DNA from: Pseudomonas sp. Irchel s3h17 | Lineage (GTDB): Bacteria; Pseudomonadota; Gammaproteobacteria; Pseudomonadales; Pseudomonadaceae | Assembly (NCBI RefSeq): GCF_900187505.1 | Contig: NZ_FYDL01000006.1 | Coordinates: forward strand, 152,593 to 216,592 | Direction: 5' to 3' | Length of the DNA: 64,000 nucleotides | In this document: one piece after another, positions 9,154-18,356 of the stretch | Numbering within the stretch: the stretch's first letter is position 1 | Layout of the letters: every line of letters starts with the position of its first letter | The notes under the pieces: generated by a model | Database searches by the model: none | What the model saw: only the letters and a program-made list of their open reading frames with translations | What the model was told of the DNA's origin: nothing | Program-made: the position numbers and the translations under genes

Positions 9154-9633
9154 ATGTCATCTGATGCCCAAGTTCGCCCTCCCTTGCCGCCATTCACTCG
9201 CCAATCGGCCATTGAAAAGATCCGCCTGGCCGAAGACGGCTGGAACTCTCGGGACCCACAGCGGGTTTCACTGGCCTATACCCTGGACACAAAGTGGCGT
9301 AACCGCGCCGAGTTCGCCAACAACCGCGAAGAGGCCAAGGGCTTCCTCACCCGCAAATGGGCGAGGGAACTGGAATACCGATTGATCAAGGAACTCTGGG
9401 CCTTCACCGGCAACCGCATCGCAGTGCGTTACGCCTATGAATGGCACGACGACTCCGGCAACTGGTATCGCTCATACGGCAATGAAAACTGGGAGTTCGA
9501 CGAACATGGACTGATGTCCAACCGTCACGCCTGCATCAACGATCTGCCCATCCAGGAATGCGAGCGCAAGTTCCACTGGCCCCTGGGCCGGCGCCCGGAT
9601 GACCATCCTGGATTGACCGAACTGGGCCTCTAG
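9154..9633 (+). CDS. DUF1348 protein, NTF2-like fold
   Basis: A 159-residue soluble protein with the features of DUF1348 (nuclear transport factor 2 superfamily): [18 protein letters not shown] near the N terminus, RNRAEF, a Trp-rich centre ([21 protein letters not shown]) and [15 protein letters not shown]. Family members are single compact cone-shaped domains of unproven catalytic function. It follows the TetR gene and is probably repressed by it. It starts after GGAGA at a normal distance. Confidence 0.88.
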   Translation: MSSDAQVRPPLPPFTRQSAIEKIRLAEDGWNSRDPQRVSLAYTLDTKWRNRAEFANNREEAKGFLTRKWARELEYRLIKELWAFTGNRIAVRYAYEWHDDSGNWYRSYGNENWEFDEHGLMSNRHACINDLPIQECERKFHWPLGRRPDDHPGLTELGL

Positions 9634-9724
9634 GCCCCCCGGGGTGCAGGCCCGCGCCCGATACCTGTACCGGTCCGCCCGGCGCGGGATTGGGTTACGC
9701 CCCTGGGCTCGCAGTTTTCGGATA

Positions 9725-9746
9725 GCGCGGCCCGCCAGGGCCGCGC
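9725..9746 (+). terminator. GC-rich hairpin after DUF1348 gene
   Basis: GCGCGGCCC at 9725-9733 pairs perfectly with GGGCCGCGC at 9738-9746 across a 4-base loop. There is no clear T-run, so this is a terminator candidate only. Confidence 0.45.
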
Positions 9747-9788
9747 ACCCTATTGCCCCTTCAGTCAAAATCCATGGGTCATTCAGTG

Positions 9789-10463
9789 ATGCGCTTCTCC
9801 CGCCTGTTTGCAGCGGTACTTCTTGTCGGCATGGCCGGTTGCACCACCATGCCGGCCCCTGAAACACGGCATTCCGGTTTTCTGAATGACTACAGCCGCC
9901 TGACCAAGGATCCGCAATGGCCCCAGAGCGAGTACTGGGTCAAGCCGTCGCTTGAGATCAAGCAGTCCTACCAGAAACGGATTTACCTGGAGTCGCCGCG
10001 CCTTTACGTCACCGGCAAAGACCTTGACCAGACCATGAAAAGTCCAGCCGACACGGCTGCGATGCTCAACTACCTGAAGCAGGCGATTCTCTACCAGTTC
10101 CTGACCTCGGGCTATGAAGTCACCACCCGGCCCGAGCCCGATACGCTCCTGCTGCGCACAGCCATCACCGGCAGCGAACGGACGCCGCGCGACCCGTCCA
10201 CTCCCGAGTACCTCCCTATTGGCATGGTGGTGGGTGGTGTGATGCAACTGACCGGCACTCGAGACGAAAGCCTGCGCATCTACTTTGAAAGTGAAATGCG
10301 CGACGCAACATCGGGCGAACTGCTGGCGCAATCCGTCAGCGCCACCACGGGCAACGAACTCTCCCCGTCTGCCACGGCCAAGGTAGAAGACAGCTACCCG
10401 GCCCTTGATGCCTGGGCCAGACAGTTGCGCGAACGGGCCGACAAGGCCTTCGCCCAGCCGTGA
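9789..10463 (+). CDS. DUF3313 lipoprotein
   Basis: 224 residues from the ATG at 9789. An earlier in-frame ATG (9753) would add 12 residues ahead of the signal peptide and is unlikely. The N terminus is a lipoprotein signal: basic MRFSR, hydrophobic FAAVLLVGMAG, then the lipobox Cys. The mature protein begins the DUF3313 pattern (GFLNDYSRL, then YWVKP), a family of predicted envelope lipoproteins of unknown function related in fold to other surface-assembly lipoproteins. The residue after the Cys is Thr, consistent with outer-membrane sorting. No obvious operon partner. Confidence 0.85.
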   Translation: MRFSRLFAAVLLVGMAGCTTMPAPETRHSGFLNDYSRLTKDPQWPQSEYWVKPSLEIKQSYQKRIYLESPRLYVTGKDLDQTMKSPADTAAMLNYLKQAILYQFLTSGYEVTTRPEPDTLLLRTAITGSERTPRDPSTPEYLPIGMVVGGVMQLTGTRDESLRIYFESEMRDATSGELLAQSVSATTGNELSPSATAKVEDSYPALDAWARQLRERADKAFAQP

Positions 10464-10784
10464 GCGACACAGGTGCGACAGCGGGCACCAGGCCCGCTTC
10501 GCCACCTGGAAAACAGCACCACCCACACCCTCGCCCCTGGTGCTCAAGACACCCGCCAATCTGACGCCCAGGTAGATCGGCCATCGAGCTGCATCGACCT
10601 GGCGACACCTGGAAACGTCCCGGATGATCCCGCCCGTCAGCCCCGACAAGGATTTGGCGCTATCGTCAGCGCCGCTTGCCTGATAAAATTAGGAGTTACC
10701 TTCCCACGTCTGCATGCTGCGCCCCCCGCCTGAGCAAAACGATCCTGGCACAAAGACTGAACATATCCGAATGGAGAATTAACC
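10464..10784. other. Intergenic region upstream of the ToxR-like gene
   Basis: 321 bases without a convincing gene; the one open frame (10473-10733) is proline/arginine-rich and unlike any family I know. TGATAAAATTAGGAG near 10680 includes a -10-like TAAAAT. A good ribosome-binding site (GGAGAA) precedes the ATG at 10785. Confidence 0.5.
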
Positions 10785-11624
10785 ATGAGCTACTCTTTTA
10801 AGTTGAAAAATGGCTCGATCGCCATTTTCGACCCAGAGAACTCACTGCTATCCATCACGACGCCGCTCGGAGAGGTTCAAGACACCACACTGGGCAGAGC
10901 AGAATCACGTCTTTTAGCGTTGCTATTGGCAGAACCCGGCGTTACCAAGACCCGCGATGAAATTGTCGAATACACCTGGAATGATCGGGTCGTCGCGTCC
11001 GGCAGTTTGAACCAGGCCATCTTTTCCCTGAGAAACAGCCTTAACGACAGTCGCGATCACGAGATTGTGATGACCATCCCCCGGCGTGGTTATCGCTTCA
11101 ATCAAAATCATGTCATCGACCCACAGGCCGAGCTGGCGACGCCACCTGAGAGCGAACAACTTGTCCCTGCGGATGAAATCGAAGCGGACTCGACCGTAGC
11201 GCCTTCAATCGATGACACCCCCGCTACCCCGGCAGCACCTGAGCAACCAAGACCCGGGTTTATTATCAATAAACTCTTTATCGGTTATGCCGCGACCGTT
11301 GCCCTGTGCGTGGCCACCCTGATGCACCTGGGCTTTCCATTCAACCGGCCCGAAATCAAAGTCGTCAATACGCAACTCCACAACATCACTTTGAACACTG
11401 TCGGCAACAGCCTCGACGAAGCCCGGGCACTCGGTGACGCCGTGGCCAAACAACTCGAGAAGTCACCGGCCAGCTTGAAGGGACAGATCTGGCTCAGCCA
11501 GTCCAAGTCAAATTACACACTGGCTTGCATCCGTGCGGATCAAAGCACCCACAACTATCAATTCAACAGCCAACAAAAAGAACTTCCCGCCATGATCCAA
11601 CAGTGCCTGGAGACAGCGCTATGA
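10785..11624 (+). CDS. ToxR/CadC-like membrane-bound winged-helix regulator
   Basis: 279 residues. Residues 1-108 form an OmpR-type winged helix (RAESRLLALLLAEPG, DEIVEYTWNDRVV, then SLNQAIFSLRNSL and IPRRGYRF, the classical ToxR/CadC end of the wing). A proline/acidic linker (110-157) leads to a single transmembrane helix at about 164-184, then a periplasmic domain of about 95 residues with two cysteines, C248 and C274. In Vibrio ToxR a periplasmic cysteine pair takes part in sensing; that a disulfide forms here is inference. The stop overlaps the start of the next gene (ATGA), as expected for a ToxR/ToxS-type pair. No receiver domain is present. Confidence 0.82.
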   Translation: MSYSFKLKNGSIAIFDPENSLLSITTPLGEVQDTTLGRAESRLLALLLAEPGVTKTRDEIVEYTWNDRVVASGSLNQAIFSLRNSLNDSRDHEIVMTIPRRGYRFNQNHVIDPQAELATPPESEQLVPADEIEADSTVAPSIDDTPATPAAPEQPRPGFIINKLFIGYAATVALCVATLMHLGFPFNRPEIKVVNTQLHNITLNTVGNSLDEARALGDAVAKQLEKSPASLKGQIWLSQSKSNYTLACIRADQSTHNYQFNSQQKELPAMIQQCLETAL

Positions 11625-12103
11625 GCCTGCTGAAAAAACCGGCCACTCAATGGGTAGTGTTAGGGCTGATCAATGCCGCCTGTATTTTCGCGTTAGTCTC
11701 TCCGCCCATCGCTTTCAAGAAAAACGTTGGCTACCACACCAACAGCCATCAATGGCTTGAAGACCAGAACCAACTGAACACTGAAGAGTATCTCACCATA
11801 GGCGAGGATCGGCTCACCCTGTCCGCCATCGAAAGCCTGAATGGAAAACTGCGTAATGCAACGGTGTCCGCCGACATCATCCGTTCGAACCAGAGCAACA
11901 TAGAAATTAAAATAGCCAGCACTAAACTGAGCCAGGACAGCGAACTCTTTGCCATCGACAAAATGCCCGACCTGTTTTTCAGGCGCCAGTACATTGGCCA
12001 GGAAGGCTCTACCCTGAACTACAGCTTTCTGCCGACCGCCGACGCAAACACCGTCTGCTTCTATATCCACGAATTCGGTCGCCTGCGCTGCATGAATAAC
12101 TGA
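11621..12103 (+). CDS. Small single-pass membrane protein, ToxS-like partner
   Basis: 160 residues from the ATG at 11621, which overlaps the stop of the ToxR-like gene; the frame is open upstream but inside that gene. A short cytoplasmic N terminus precedes a transmembrane helix at about 10-30, followed by a periplasmic domain of about 130 residues with a cysteine pair near the C terminus (C146, C157). I do not recognise a named family. Position, topology and size match ToxS-type effectors that stabilise the periplasmic domain of a ToxR-like regulator; this role is inferred from context. Confidence 0.72.
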   Translation: MSLLKKPATQWVVLGLINAACIFALVSPPIAFKKNVGYHTNSHQWLEDQNQLNTEEYLTIGEDRLTLSAIESLNGKLRNATVSADIIRSNQSNIEIKIASTKLSQDSELFAIDKMPDLFFRRQYIGQEGSTLNYSFLPTADANTVCFYIHEFGRLRCMNN

Positions 12104-12110
12104 CCGCCAA

Positions 12111-12167
12111 CGCCTGGCACCGCCATTTCCAAGGTGACACGTCGCCGAAAAATGGCCTTGCCAGGCG
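12111..12167 (+). terminator. Long imperfect hairpin after the ToxS-like gene
   Basis: CGCCTGGCA (12111-12119) pairs with TGCCAGGCG (12159-12167), and inside it GCCATTT (12122-12128) pairs with AAATGGC (12150-12156). The two stems are separated by a 2-by-2 internal loop. No T-run follows; it could be a terminator, an RNA-stabilising stem or a repeat element. Confidence 0.5.
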
Positions 12168-12267
12168 CGTCATCGTCACGCCATCTCCCGCAAAATAACG
12201 ATTAATAATTTCCCTTCGCCCCACCCCCGCATCACCCTGACTTATCTCTGTCAGCAGGTGAATAAGC

Positions 12268-12375
12268 ATGCGCCTCCTTCTTCAGTTAAACACTCTGCCG
12301 CTCAAGCAAAAGATACTGCTGTGTGCCCTCGCCTATATCAGCGGCATCGCGCTGGGATTTGTGATTGATCCCTGA
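12268..12375 (+). CDS. Possible 35-residue membrane peptide
   Basis: An ATG at 12268, preceded by CAGGTG 8 bases upstream, opens a 35-codon frame ending at 12375. Residues about 14-32 (QKILLCALAYISGIALGFV) form one hydrophobic helix, preceded by basic residues, a typical small membrane protein layout. It lies between the ToxS-like gene and the CSS-EAL gene, 55 bases before the TTG start of the latter. No homologue is known to me, so it may also be a chance frame. Confidence 0.38.
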   Translation: MRLLLQLNTLPLKQKILLCALAYISGIALGFVIDP

Positions 12376-12430
12376 TGCGCCGTGCACCGCCGCCCACTTC
12401 CTGCACAAGAAACCATTTGCCGAGGGTCGC

Positions 12431-14002
12431 TTGAAAAGCTCACTTCGAAGATCAACGCTGGTGTTATCCGGATCGATTGCAATGGGATGGCTCGCCTGGC
12501 TTGCTGCCGGAACGATTGCGGAGCGGCGTATCGCGCAACAGTTTAATAACGTGCATGAAAAGGTGAGCACTGCGCTCATTGAACCACGCAGGCAACTCGA
12601 CGATGTATTCGCCAGCCTTGAGTCTTTCGAGCGTTCAATCCCGGATTGCTCCAGCGAACTGTATTCAATGCTTGCCGAGAAGGTCGAAGAGAACCGATAT
12701 ATCTATCAGGCCGCCGTCAAACTTCAGAACCGGAAAGTCTGCTCATCTTACGGTCGAAAACTGCTCTCCCCCTTGCAAGGTGATGAGCGCGGCTATCCAG
12801 CCGCCGATGGCCACACCAATTGGTTCCACCCTGATTTCAACAAGTCCGCGGACACTGACTTTATTATCGTCTCGGATTCATCGATTTACGTCTGGCTCAA
12901 CAAAGCGATTCTCCTGAAAAGCCTGGGCATCCCGCCAGGCGTCCAGTTGGACCTGATAGACGCAAACGACAAGGAATCCGTTGTTTCCTCCCATCGGCGG
13001 TCCCTGACCCTTGAGCAACCGCCGGGCATTGGACAACTCACGGTCTCGGCCGACCGGGTCTTTATGGCATATGCCAACAGCCGCAATGCACTGGTACCGG
13101 TCATCTCACTCCCCGCCAGCCACTTGAGTAGCTTGAAGATGAATGTATTTATCGCGCTGATCCTCGTCGGCGCCGCACTGCTCGGTGCCGCGCTGTATAT
13201 CGCCCGACGCACGCATCAGCACTACAGCTCTACCGCGGTAAAACTGCGGCGGGCCTTGCGAGACGGTGAACTGCAGGTCAACTACCAGCCTATCGTTGAT
13301 ATGCGAACCGGTTGCCTGGTCGGCGCAGAAGCGCTGTCACGCTGGAAACTCGACGATGTCAGTATTTCGCCGGAAGTGTTCATTGGCGCCGCCGAGAAGT
13401 CCGATCTGATTTGCGAACTCACACGCTACGTCATTCAGCGCATTGCCGAGGATTACAGCACCTACCTTTGGGCCTGCAAGAATTTCTACATCACCATCAA
13501 TGTTTCCGCCCGCGACATCCTCGACGAAACCTTTCCGGACTTTGTCGCCGAGGTTCTGGCCCTGCACGATATCCCGGCATCCAACATTGCCTTCGAAGTC
13601 ACCGAAAGCACCCTGTTCGAGCAGACCATAGCCGCCGCACAACTGCAGCGCCTGCGAGCGTGTGGGCATCGGATTGCCATCGATGACTTCGGTACCGGCT
13701 ACTCCAACCTCTCCCTGATCCATTCACTGCCCATCGACATCCTGAAGATCGATCGCTCATTCATTGAAGGCGAGAAAGTCGCAGCGGTGGATGCACTCTG
13801 GCAACACATCGTCAACATCGCCCGGGACCTGAATTTCCAGGTCGTCGCCGAAGGTGTGGAAACCCCGGAGCAAGTGCAGCACCTGACATCCGGCGGCGTC
13901 CGGTTTGCCCAAGGCTGGCTGTACTCCAGGGACGTAACACCTGAAGCGCTGGCCAAACTGTATTTTTCGATTTCAAGCGAAGAACAAACCCTGTGCGGGT
14001 GA
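12431..14002 (+). CDS. CSS-motif EAL c-di-GMP phosphodiesterase
   Basis: A 523-residue protein from a TTG at 12431, preceded by GAGGG with a 4-base gap; upstream in-frame codons (from 12365) do not look like a signal anchor. Topology: transmembrane helix about 8-28, a periplasmic CSS domain with the CSS triplet at C73-S74-S75 and a second Cys at C104, a second helix about 237-258, then a cytoplasmic EAL domain. The EAL domain has EALSRW (300-305), EVTES, DDFGTGYSNL, KIDRSF and EGVETPEQ, so it should hydrolyse c-di-GMP. In E. coli, CSS-EAL enzymes such as PdeC are controlled by the redox state of their periplasmic cysteines; the same is expected here. Confidence 0.88.
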   Translation: MKSSLRRSTLVLSGSIAMGWLAWLAAGTIAERRIAQQFNNVHEKVSTALIEPRRQLDDVFASLESFERSIPDCSSELYSMLAEKVEENRYIYQAAVKLQNRKVCSSYGRKLLSPLQGDERGYPAADGHTNWFHPDFNKSADTDFIIVSDSSIYVWLNKAILLKSLGIPPGVQLDLIDANDKESVVSSHRRSLTLEQPPGIGQLTVSADRVFMAYANSRNALVPVISLPASHLSSLKMNVFIALILVGAALLGAALYIARRTHQHYSSTAVKLRRALRDGELQVNYQPIVDMRTGCLVGAEALSRWKLDDVSISPEVFIGAAEKSDLICELTRYVIQRIAEDYSTYLWACKNFYITINVSARDILDETFPDFVAEVLALHDIPASNIAFEVTESTLFEQTIAAAQLQRLRACGHRIAIDDFGTGYSNLSLIHSLPIDILKIDRSFIEGEKVAAVDALWQHIVNIARDLNFQVVAEGVETPEQVQHLTSGGVRFAQGWLYSRDVTPEALAKLYFSISSEEQTLCG

Positions 14003-14134
14003 GCCTTGCGCTGGAAATACAGATTAATGACTTTGATCAATTGCAGCCCCTGCCAATGATCAGGCACCGAAACGACGTGCCACGGCACAACTTTTTGACT
14101 AACCGGAAATCCCCGCACAAGGAATCCACCGCAC

Positions 14135-14641
14135 ATGCAATTCAGAAACCTAGCAATCGCCTCGCTGCTTTCCCTGCTGTCCTTTCAGGCAATGGCCGCT
14201 GGCGATGACAAAGGACTGTACCTAGGCGCTGGTGTTACCAGCATTGAAACCGACGAGAGCGATCTGGATGGTGATGACAACAGCTACAAGGTGTTCGCCG
14301 GTTATCGTTTCAACGGCAACCTAGCGATCGAAGGGGCCTACGTCGACCTGGGTGAACTCGAGGATAACGACCGCAAGTTCGAGGGTAAATCGATGCAAGC
14401 GGCCGCCCATCTCGGCTTTCCGATCGGCGACCGCATCCGCCTGTTCGGCAGTGTCGGTGCTCACGCATGGGATTCCGACGGCAACGTCGAAGACGATGAC
14501 ACCGGTGTTGACCTGACCTACGGTGCCGGCGTCGAGATGGACGTGTTTCGTAACATCGGCATCCGCGCCGAGTACGAAGTGCTGGAAGTGGGCGACCTGG
14601 ACTTGAACCAGACCACCGCTTCCGCCTACGTGCTGTTCTAA
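14135..14641 (+). CDS. Small outer-membrane beta-barrel protein
   Basis: 168 residues with a clear Sec signal peptide ending AMA-AG near residue 22. The mature part alternates polar and hydrophobic residues in strands (YLGAGVTSIET, SYKVFAGYRF, LAIEGAYVDLG, AAAHLGFPIG) and ends in a C-terminal Phe, the usual recognition signal for barrel assembly. The length fits an 8-strand OmpA-like/opacity-type barrel. It is rich in Asp and Glu. The ToxR-like regulator 2.5 kb upstream may control it, as Vibrio ToxR controls porins, but nothing in the sequence proves this. Confidence 0.82.
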   Translation: MQFRNLAIASLLSLLSFQAMAAGDDKGLYLGAGVTSIETDESDLDGDDNSYKVFAGYRFNGNLAIEGAYVDLGELEDNDRKFEGKSMQAAAHLGFPIGDRIRLFGSVGAHAWDSDGNVEDDDTGVDLTYGAGVEMDVFRNIGIRAEYEVLEVGDLDLNQTTASAYVLF

Positions 14642-14653
14642 GGCACCTGTATC

Positions 14654-14674
14654 GAGCGGCCAGCCCGGCCGCTC
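14654..14674 (+). terminator. Hairpin after the barrel gene
   Basis: GAGCGGCC (14654-14661) pairs perfectly with GGCCGCTC (14667-14674) over a 5-base loop, 13 bases past the stop. The T-run is weak. Confidence 0.5.
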
Positions 14675-14708
14675 CTTGCATCGAATGACCCGATGAGCCC
14701 CGAACCCC

Positions 14709-15668
14709 ATGAACAGCTTTGCGCCTCCCCGGTTTCTTGAGCTGGAGTCCGCCCCCCTGGACGAGTTGAGCGGACGCAAGGATCATTGGGACATCGACTT
14801 GTCTTCTGTCGAGCAGGCAGCCCTCATCCAGCATTTCAGGCACATACGTGGCCCGCAACTGCGGCACAGTCGTTTCGATTTCAATGCCTGCGTCACCGCC
14901 GTCGGCGCCATTCCCGACGGATTCGTCACCTTCGCCATTTCCAGTCTGACCGCTGGCCGGCCGACCTGGAACAACCAGCGACTGCAACCCAACGAGATTG
15001 TCGTACTGCACGGCGGCGAGTCGGTGCACTACCGCTGCGAACCGAATGAAGCCCTGTTTACCGTGACCACGACGCTCGAACACTATGAGGCGTGTCGGGA
15101 ACGCCATGGCGCCATTGATCTGCTCAAGGCTCGCAAGGAACACCGTTATCAAGCTGAAAGCCATCAGCCCATACGGTCAGCATTCAAACTGATCGGCGAC
15201 TCGCTGGCAGCGCTATCGCCCACCACCCTCGCCTCCCGCCACCCAGGCTGGAACAGCCAATGGGAATCGACCGTGCTCGGTGCGCTCCTGCAAGCGCTGA
15301 CACCTGATCACCCCAGGGTTCGGGACGTCCCCACACGCCGGAAAGTGGCGGCACGTGCCATTGAGTACATTCATGAGCATGCGCATAAGCCGATCACCCT
15401 GCTTGACCTGGCCGAACGGCTCAACACCACGGGTCGCAGCTTGCACCAGGGCTTTATCGAGTCCTTCGGCACCACCCCCATGGCCTACCTGCGCAACATT
15501 CGGCTCTCAAACGCTCGACAGGACCTGATCAGGCACACCTGGCCGTCGGTGACCGAGACGGCGATGCAATGGAATTTTTTCCATCTGGGGCGTTTTTCCA
15601 AGGACTACCAGCACGCATACGGTGAGGCGCCTTCGCACACCTACCGGCGTCACCCCCTCACGCCCTAG
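14709..15668 (+). CDS. AraC family transcriptional regulator
   Basis: 319 residues. The C-terminal third holds the two helix-turn-helix units of AraC/XylS proteins (AIEYIHEHAHKPITLLDLAE, then SFGTTPMAYLRNIRL and an ending HLGRFSKDYQHAYGEAPS). The N-terminal part resembles the AraC-binding-like domain seen in regulators near catabolic dehydrogenase or oxygenase genes, but no such target is adjacent; the next gene is a TSUP carrier on the same strand. The ligand is unknown. Confidence 0.88.
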   Translation: MNSFAPPRFLELESAPLDELSGRKDHWDIDLSSVEQAALIQHFRHIRGPQLRHSRFDFNACVTAVGAIPDGFVTFAISSLTAGRPTWNNQRLQPNEIVVLHGGESVHYRCEPNEALFTVTTTLEHYEACRERHGAIDLLKARKEHRYQAESHQPIRSAFKLIGDSLAALSPTTLASRHPGWNSQWESTVLGALLQALTPDHPRVRDVPTRRKVAARAIEYIHEHAHKPITLLDLAERLNTTGRSLHQGFIESFGTTPMAYLRNIRLSNARQDLIRHTWPSVTETAMQWNFFHLGRFSKDYQHAYGEAPSHTYRRHPLTP

Positions 15669-15754
15669 ACGTTAGTGCGGTCGCCGGAGGCGGCGGTTAT
15701 GGGTAAGATGGCGCCCTGCCGTTACCCCTCTGCCCCACCGAATAAGTCGACCCC

Positions 15755-16534
15755 ATGCCTTTCGAACTCAGCGTAGACCTCACCACTCTGGCCATACTGG
15801 CCATCGTCGCGTTCATTGCCGGTTTCATTGATGCCATTGCCGGTGGCGGCGGCCTGCTGACCACTCCGGCACTGCTCACCGCTGGCCTGCCGCCGCACTT
15901 GGTGCTGGGCACCAACAAACTGAGTTCCACCTTCGGCTCGGCCACCGCCAGTTTCACCTTCTACCGACGCAAGCTGTTCCACCCACGGCAATGGACCCAC
16001 GCGATTGTCGGCACCCTGGTGGGTGCGTTGACCGGCGCGGTCGTCGCGCACTACCTGCCGGCGGAGTGGCTGAACAAGATGCTGCCGGTGATTGTGTTTG
16101 CCTGCGGCCTGTACCTGTTGTTCGGCGGCACGCCGAAAGCGCCCCTGGACAGTGACGCACCGATCAAAAAGAAATGGCAGTCGAGCCAGGGCTTCAGCCT
16201 GGGTTTCTATGATGGCGTGGCCGGGCCCGGTACGGGCGCGTTCTGGACCGTCAGCAGCCTGCTGCTCTACCCGATCGACCTGGTCAAGGCCAGCGGTGTG
16301 GCGCGCAGCATGAACTTCGTCAGCAACATCGCGGCGCTGTCGGTGTTCATCTTTTCCGGGCAAGTGGACTGGATCATCGGCCTGTGCATGGGCCTGTCGG
16401 TCATGGTCGGTGCGTTCTTCGGCGCACGCACCGCCATCAGCGGAGGGGCGAAGTTCATTCGCCCGGTGTTCATCGCGGTGGTGCTGGGGTTGACCGTACG
16501 CCTAGCCTGGCAGCACTGGTTCAGCGTGGCCTAA
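15755..16534 (+). CDS. TSUP family (TauE/SafE) membrane transporter
   Basis: 259 residues, about 8 hydrophobic helices, with the paired family repeats: [21 protein letters not shown] in the first half and [20 protein letters not shown] in the second. TSUP members export sulfite or sulfoacetate or move related organic anions; the substrate here is unknown. The 3' end overlaps the convergent nudC gene by 33 bases, which is unusually tight. Confidence 0.87.
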   Translation: MPFELSVDLTTLAILAIVAFIAGFIDAIAGGGGLLTTPALLTAGLPPHLVLGTNKLSSTFGSATASFTFYRRKLFHPRQWTHAIVGTLVGALTGAVVAHYLPAEWLNKMLPVIVFACGLYLLFGGTPKAPLDSDAPIKKKWQSSQGFSLGFYDGVAGPGTGAFWTVSSLLLYPIDLVKASGVARSMNFVSNIAALSVFIFSGQVDWIIGLCMGLSVMVGAFFGARTAISGGAKFIRPVFIAVVLGLTVRLAWQHWFSVA

Positions 16535-17332
16535 GCGCCGCGCGACATAGACGTCGATCAGGTACCGGGCAATCGAGCGCGACGCCGGCAACGGCGGCAG
16601 CGCATGAATGTTGAACCATTGGGCGTCTTCGATTTCGTCCGCCTGCGGGACGATCTCGCCACCGGCATACTCGGCATGAAACCCTAGCATCATCGAGTGC
16701 GGGAACGGCCAGCACTGGCTGCCCAGGTACTGGATGTTGCGCACCTCGACCTGCACTTCTTCGCGCACTTCCCGGACCAGGCAATCCTCGGCGGACTCCC
16801 CCGGCTCGGCGAAGCCCGCCAGGGTGCTGTAGACCCCGGCGACAAAGCGTGGCGAACGGGCCAGCAGGATTTCGTCACCACGGGTGATCAACACAATCAT
16901 GCTCGGTGAAATCCGCGGGTAGCTGCGCAGGTCACAGGGTTCGCAGTACATCGCCCGCTCGCGCGACACCTGGATCATAGGCTGGCCACAGTTGCCACAG
17001 AAACGGTGCTCGCGGGCCCAGGTGCCGATCTGCGCGGCGTACCCCAACACCTTGTACAGCGTGTGGTCGCCGTCGAGCATGAAGGCCCGCAGCCCCTTCC
17101 AGTCGCAACCCGACACCTCGCTCGACGCCCTGAGTTCCAGCAGGTACACCGGCTCGCCGTCCAGGTAGCCGATGCCGTGCTCGGCGAGAATCGACAGGCC
17201 CTGGCGCTTGAGCCATTCACGCGGGAACAGCGCGCCATTGTCATCGAACAGAAAACCTTCGGGGCTGCGGGCCACGGCCCAGCCGCCTGCTACGTCAGTG
17301 TCGAGTACCGCGGTGGTCCAGCGTAAAGTCAT
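16502..17332 (-). CDS. nudC: NADH pyrophosphatase NudC
   Basis: 276 residues. A zinc ribbon with C112, C115, C130 and C133 (FCGNCG and YCEPC) is followed by a Nudix box at about 173-195 ([20 protein letters not shown] pattern) and SQCWPFPHS, the NudC-specific motif (usually SQPWPFP-S, here with Cys for the first Pro). It hydrolyses NADH to NMNH and AMP, and NudC also removes NAD caps from RNA. It starts 6 bases after the stop of the dienoyl-CoA isomerase gene, so the two probably form an operon. Confidence 0.93.
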   Translation of the reverse strand: MTLRWTTAVLDTDVAGGWAVARSPEGFLFDDNGALFPREWLKRQGLSILAEHGIGYLDGEPVYLLELRASSEVSGCDWKGLRAFMLDGDHTLYKVLGYAAQIGTWAREHRFCGNCGQPMIQVSRERAMYCEPCDLRSYPRISPSMIVLITRGDEILLARSPRFVAGVYSTLAGFAEPGESAEDCLVREVREEVQVEVRNIQYLGSQCWPFPHSMMLGFHAEYAGGEIVPQADEIEDAQWFNIHALPPLPASRSIARYLIDVYVARRLGHAEPVLPG

Positions 17333-17338
17333 GTGTGC

Positions 17339-18196
17339 TCAGTCCAGGAATTCGGGTTTCCGTTTGCTCATGTGGGCGGCCATGGCCACGCGCAGATCAT
17401 TGGACTGCAGCATGGCGGCGTTCCAGATGGCGATGTATTCCAGGCCGTCGTCGATGCCGTGATCGCGCATGTAGCTGATCATCTCCTTGGTGCCGGCGAT
17501 GGCGATCGGCGACTTGCCCGCGATTTCACGGGCGATGCCCATGACCCCGTCCAGCAGGCTGGCGGTGTCCGGGTAGACACGGTTGACCAGGCCGATCGCG
17601 CGGGCCTCGTCGGCACCAAAGGTGCGACCTGTGTAAGCCAGTTCACGCAGCATGCCGTCACCGATGATCCGCGGCAAGCGTTGCAAGGTCCCGACGTCGG
17701 CGGCCATGCCGATATCGATTTCCTTGATCGAGAATTGCGCGTCCTCGGCGGCATAGCGCATGTCGCAGGCAGAGATCAGGTCGATGGCGCCGCCCAGGCA
17801 GTACCCCTGGATAGCGGCCAGTACCGGTTTACGGCAGTTATCCACGGCGTTGAACGACGCTTGCAGCGCGAGAATCTTGCGCCGCAGCAGGCGCGCATTG
17901 CGTCCCACGTCCTTGCCCATTTCGTTGGCGACCGAGGCCAGCATCATCAGGTCGATACCCGAAGAGAAGTGCTTGCCGGCACCGCTGATCACCACCGCCC
18001 GCACGGCGTCGGTGTCATCGATCCACTGGAAGATCTCGATGATCTCGGTCCAGAACGCCGCGTTCATCGCATTGATCTTCTCCGGACGATTGATCTGCAC
18101 ATGGGCGATGTTGTCGTTCAGTTCGACACGAAAGGCCTTGTACTCGGGGAGAATGTTGTCCTTCAGATCGACGCTGAGGTCCTGGAATTCGGACAT
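17339..18196 (-). CDS. Delta(3,5)-delta(2,4)-dienoyl-CoA isomerase-type crotonase
   Basis: 285 residues from the ATG at 18196, preceded by AAGGACC; the longer frame upstream looks non-coding. The crotonase features are a CoA/oxyanion site (FSSGIDLMMLAS and GYCLGGAIDL) and the acidic residues of the ECH1-type isomerase (IKEIDIG and MAADVGTLQRLPRIIG). The ADVGTLQRLP stretch is nearly invariant in ECH1 homologues. It should move double bonds during beta-oxidation of fatty acids with odd-position double bonds, in the cytoplasm. Simple enoyl-CoA hydratase annotation is the alternative, but the Asp/Glu pattern favours the isomerase. Confidence 0.85.
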   Translation of the reverse strand: MSEFQDLSVDLKDNILPEYKAFRVELNDNIAHVQINRPEKINAMNAAFWTEIIEIFQWIDDTDAVRAVVISGAGKHFSSGIDLMMLASVANEMGKDVGRNARLLRRKILALQASFNAVDNCRKPVLAAIQGYCLGGAIDLISACDMRYAAEDAQFSIKEIDIGMAADVGTLQRLPRIIGDGMLRELAYTGRTFGADEARAIGLVNRVYPDTASLLDGVMGIAREIAGKSPIAIAGTKEMISYMRDHGIDDGLEYIAIWNAAMLQSNDLRVAMAAHMSKRKPEFLD

Positions 18197-18320
18197 GGTG
18201 GTGGTCCTTGCTGGCGCTGGAAATGAGACCGGAACTATAACAAGCCCACGCACATCACCCCAGGCAGTGCATCGGCCAAAAGCAGGACGCTCATACAAAA
18301 CCCGGGGGAACGCGCCTGGA

Positions 18321-18345
18321 TGATCGCTCCCACGCGGGAACGATC
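18321..18345 (-). terminator. REP-like hairpin downstream of the ureidopropionase gene
   Basis: TGATCG and CGATCA arms enclose inner CCC and GGG arms. It lies 11 bases past the stop of the gene that ends at 18357 (minus strand) and could serve as a terminator or a REP remnant. Confidence 0.5.
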
Positions 18346-18356
18346 ACGCCTACGGT

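Noticed and set aside
10473..10733. 86-codon frame between the lipoprotein and ToxR-like genes
   Set aside because: Pro/Arg-rich, no ribosome-binding site, no recognisable family.
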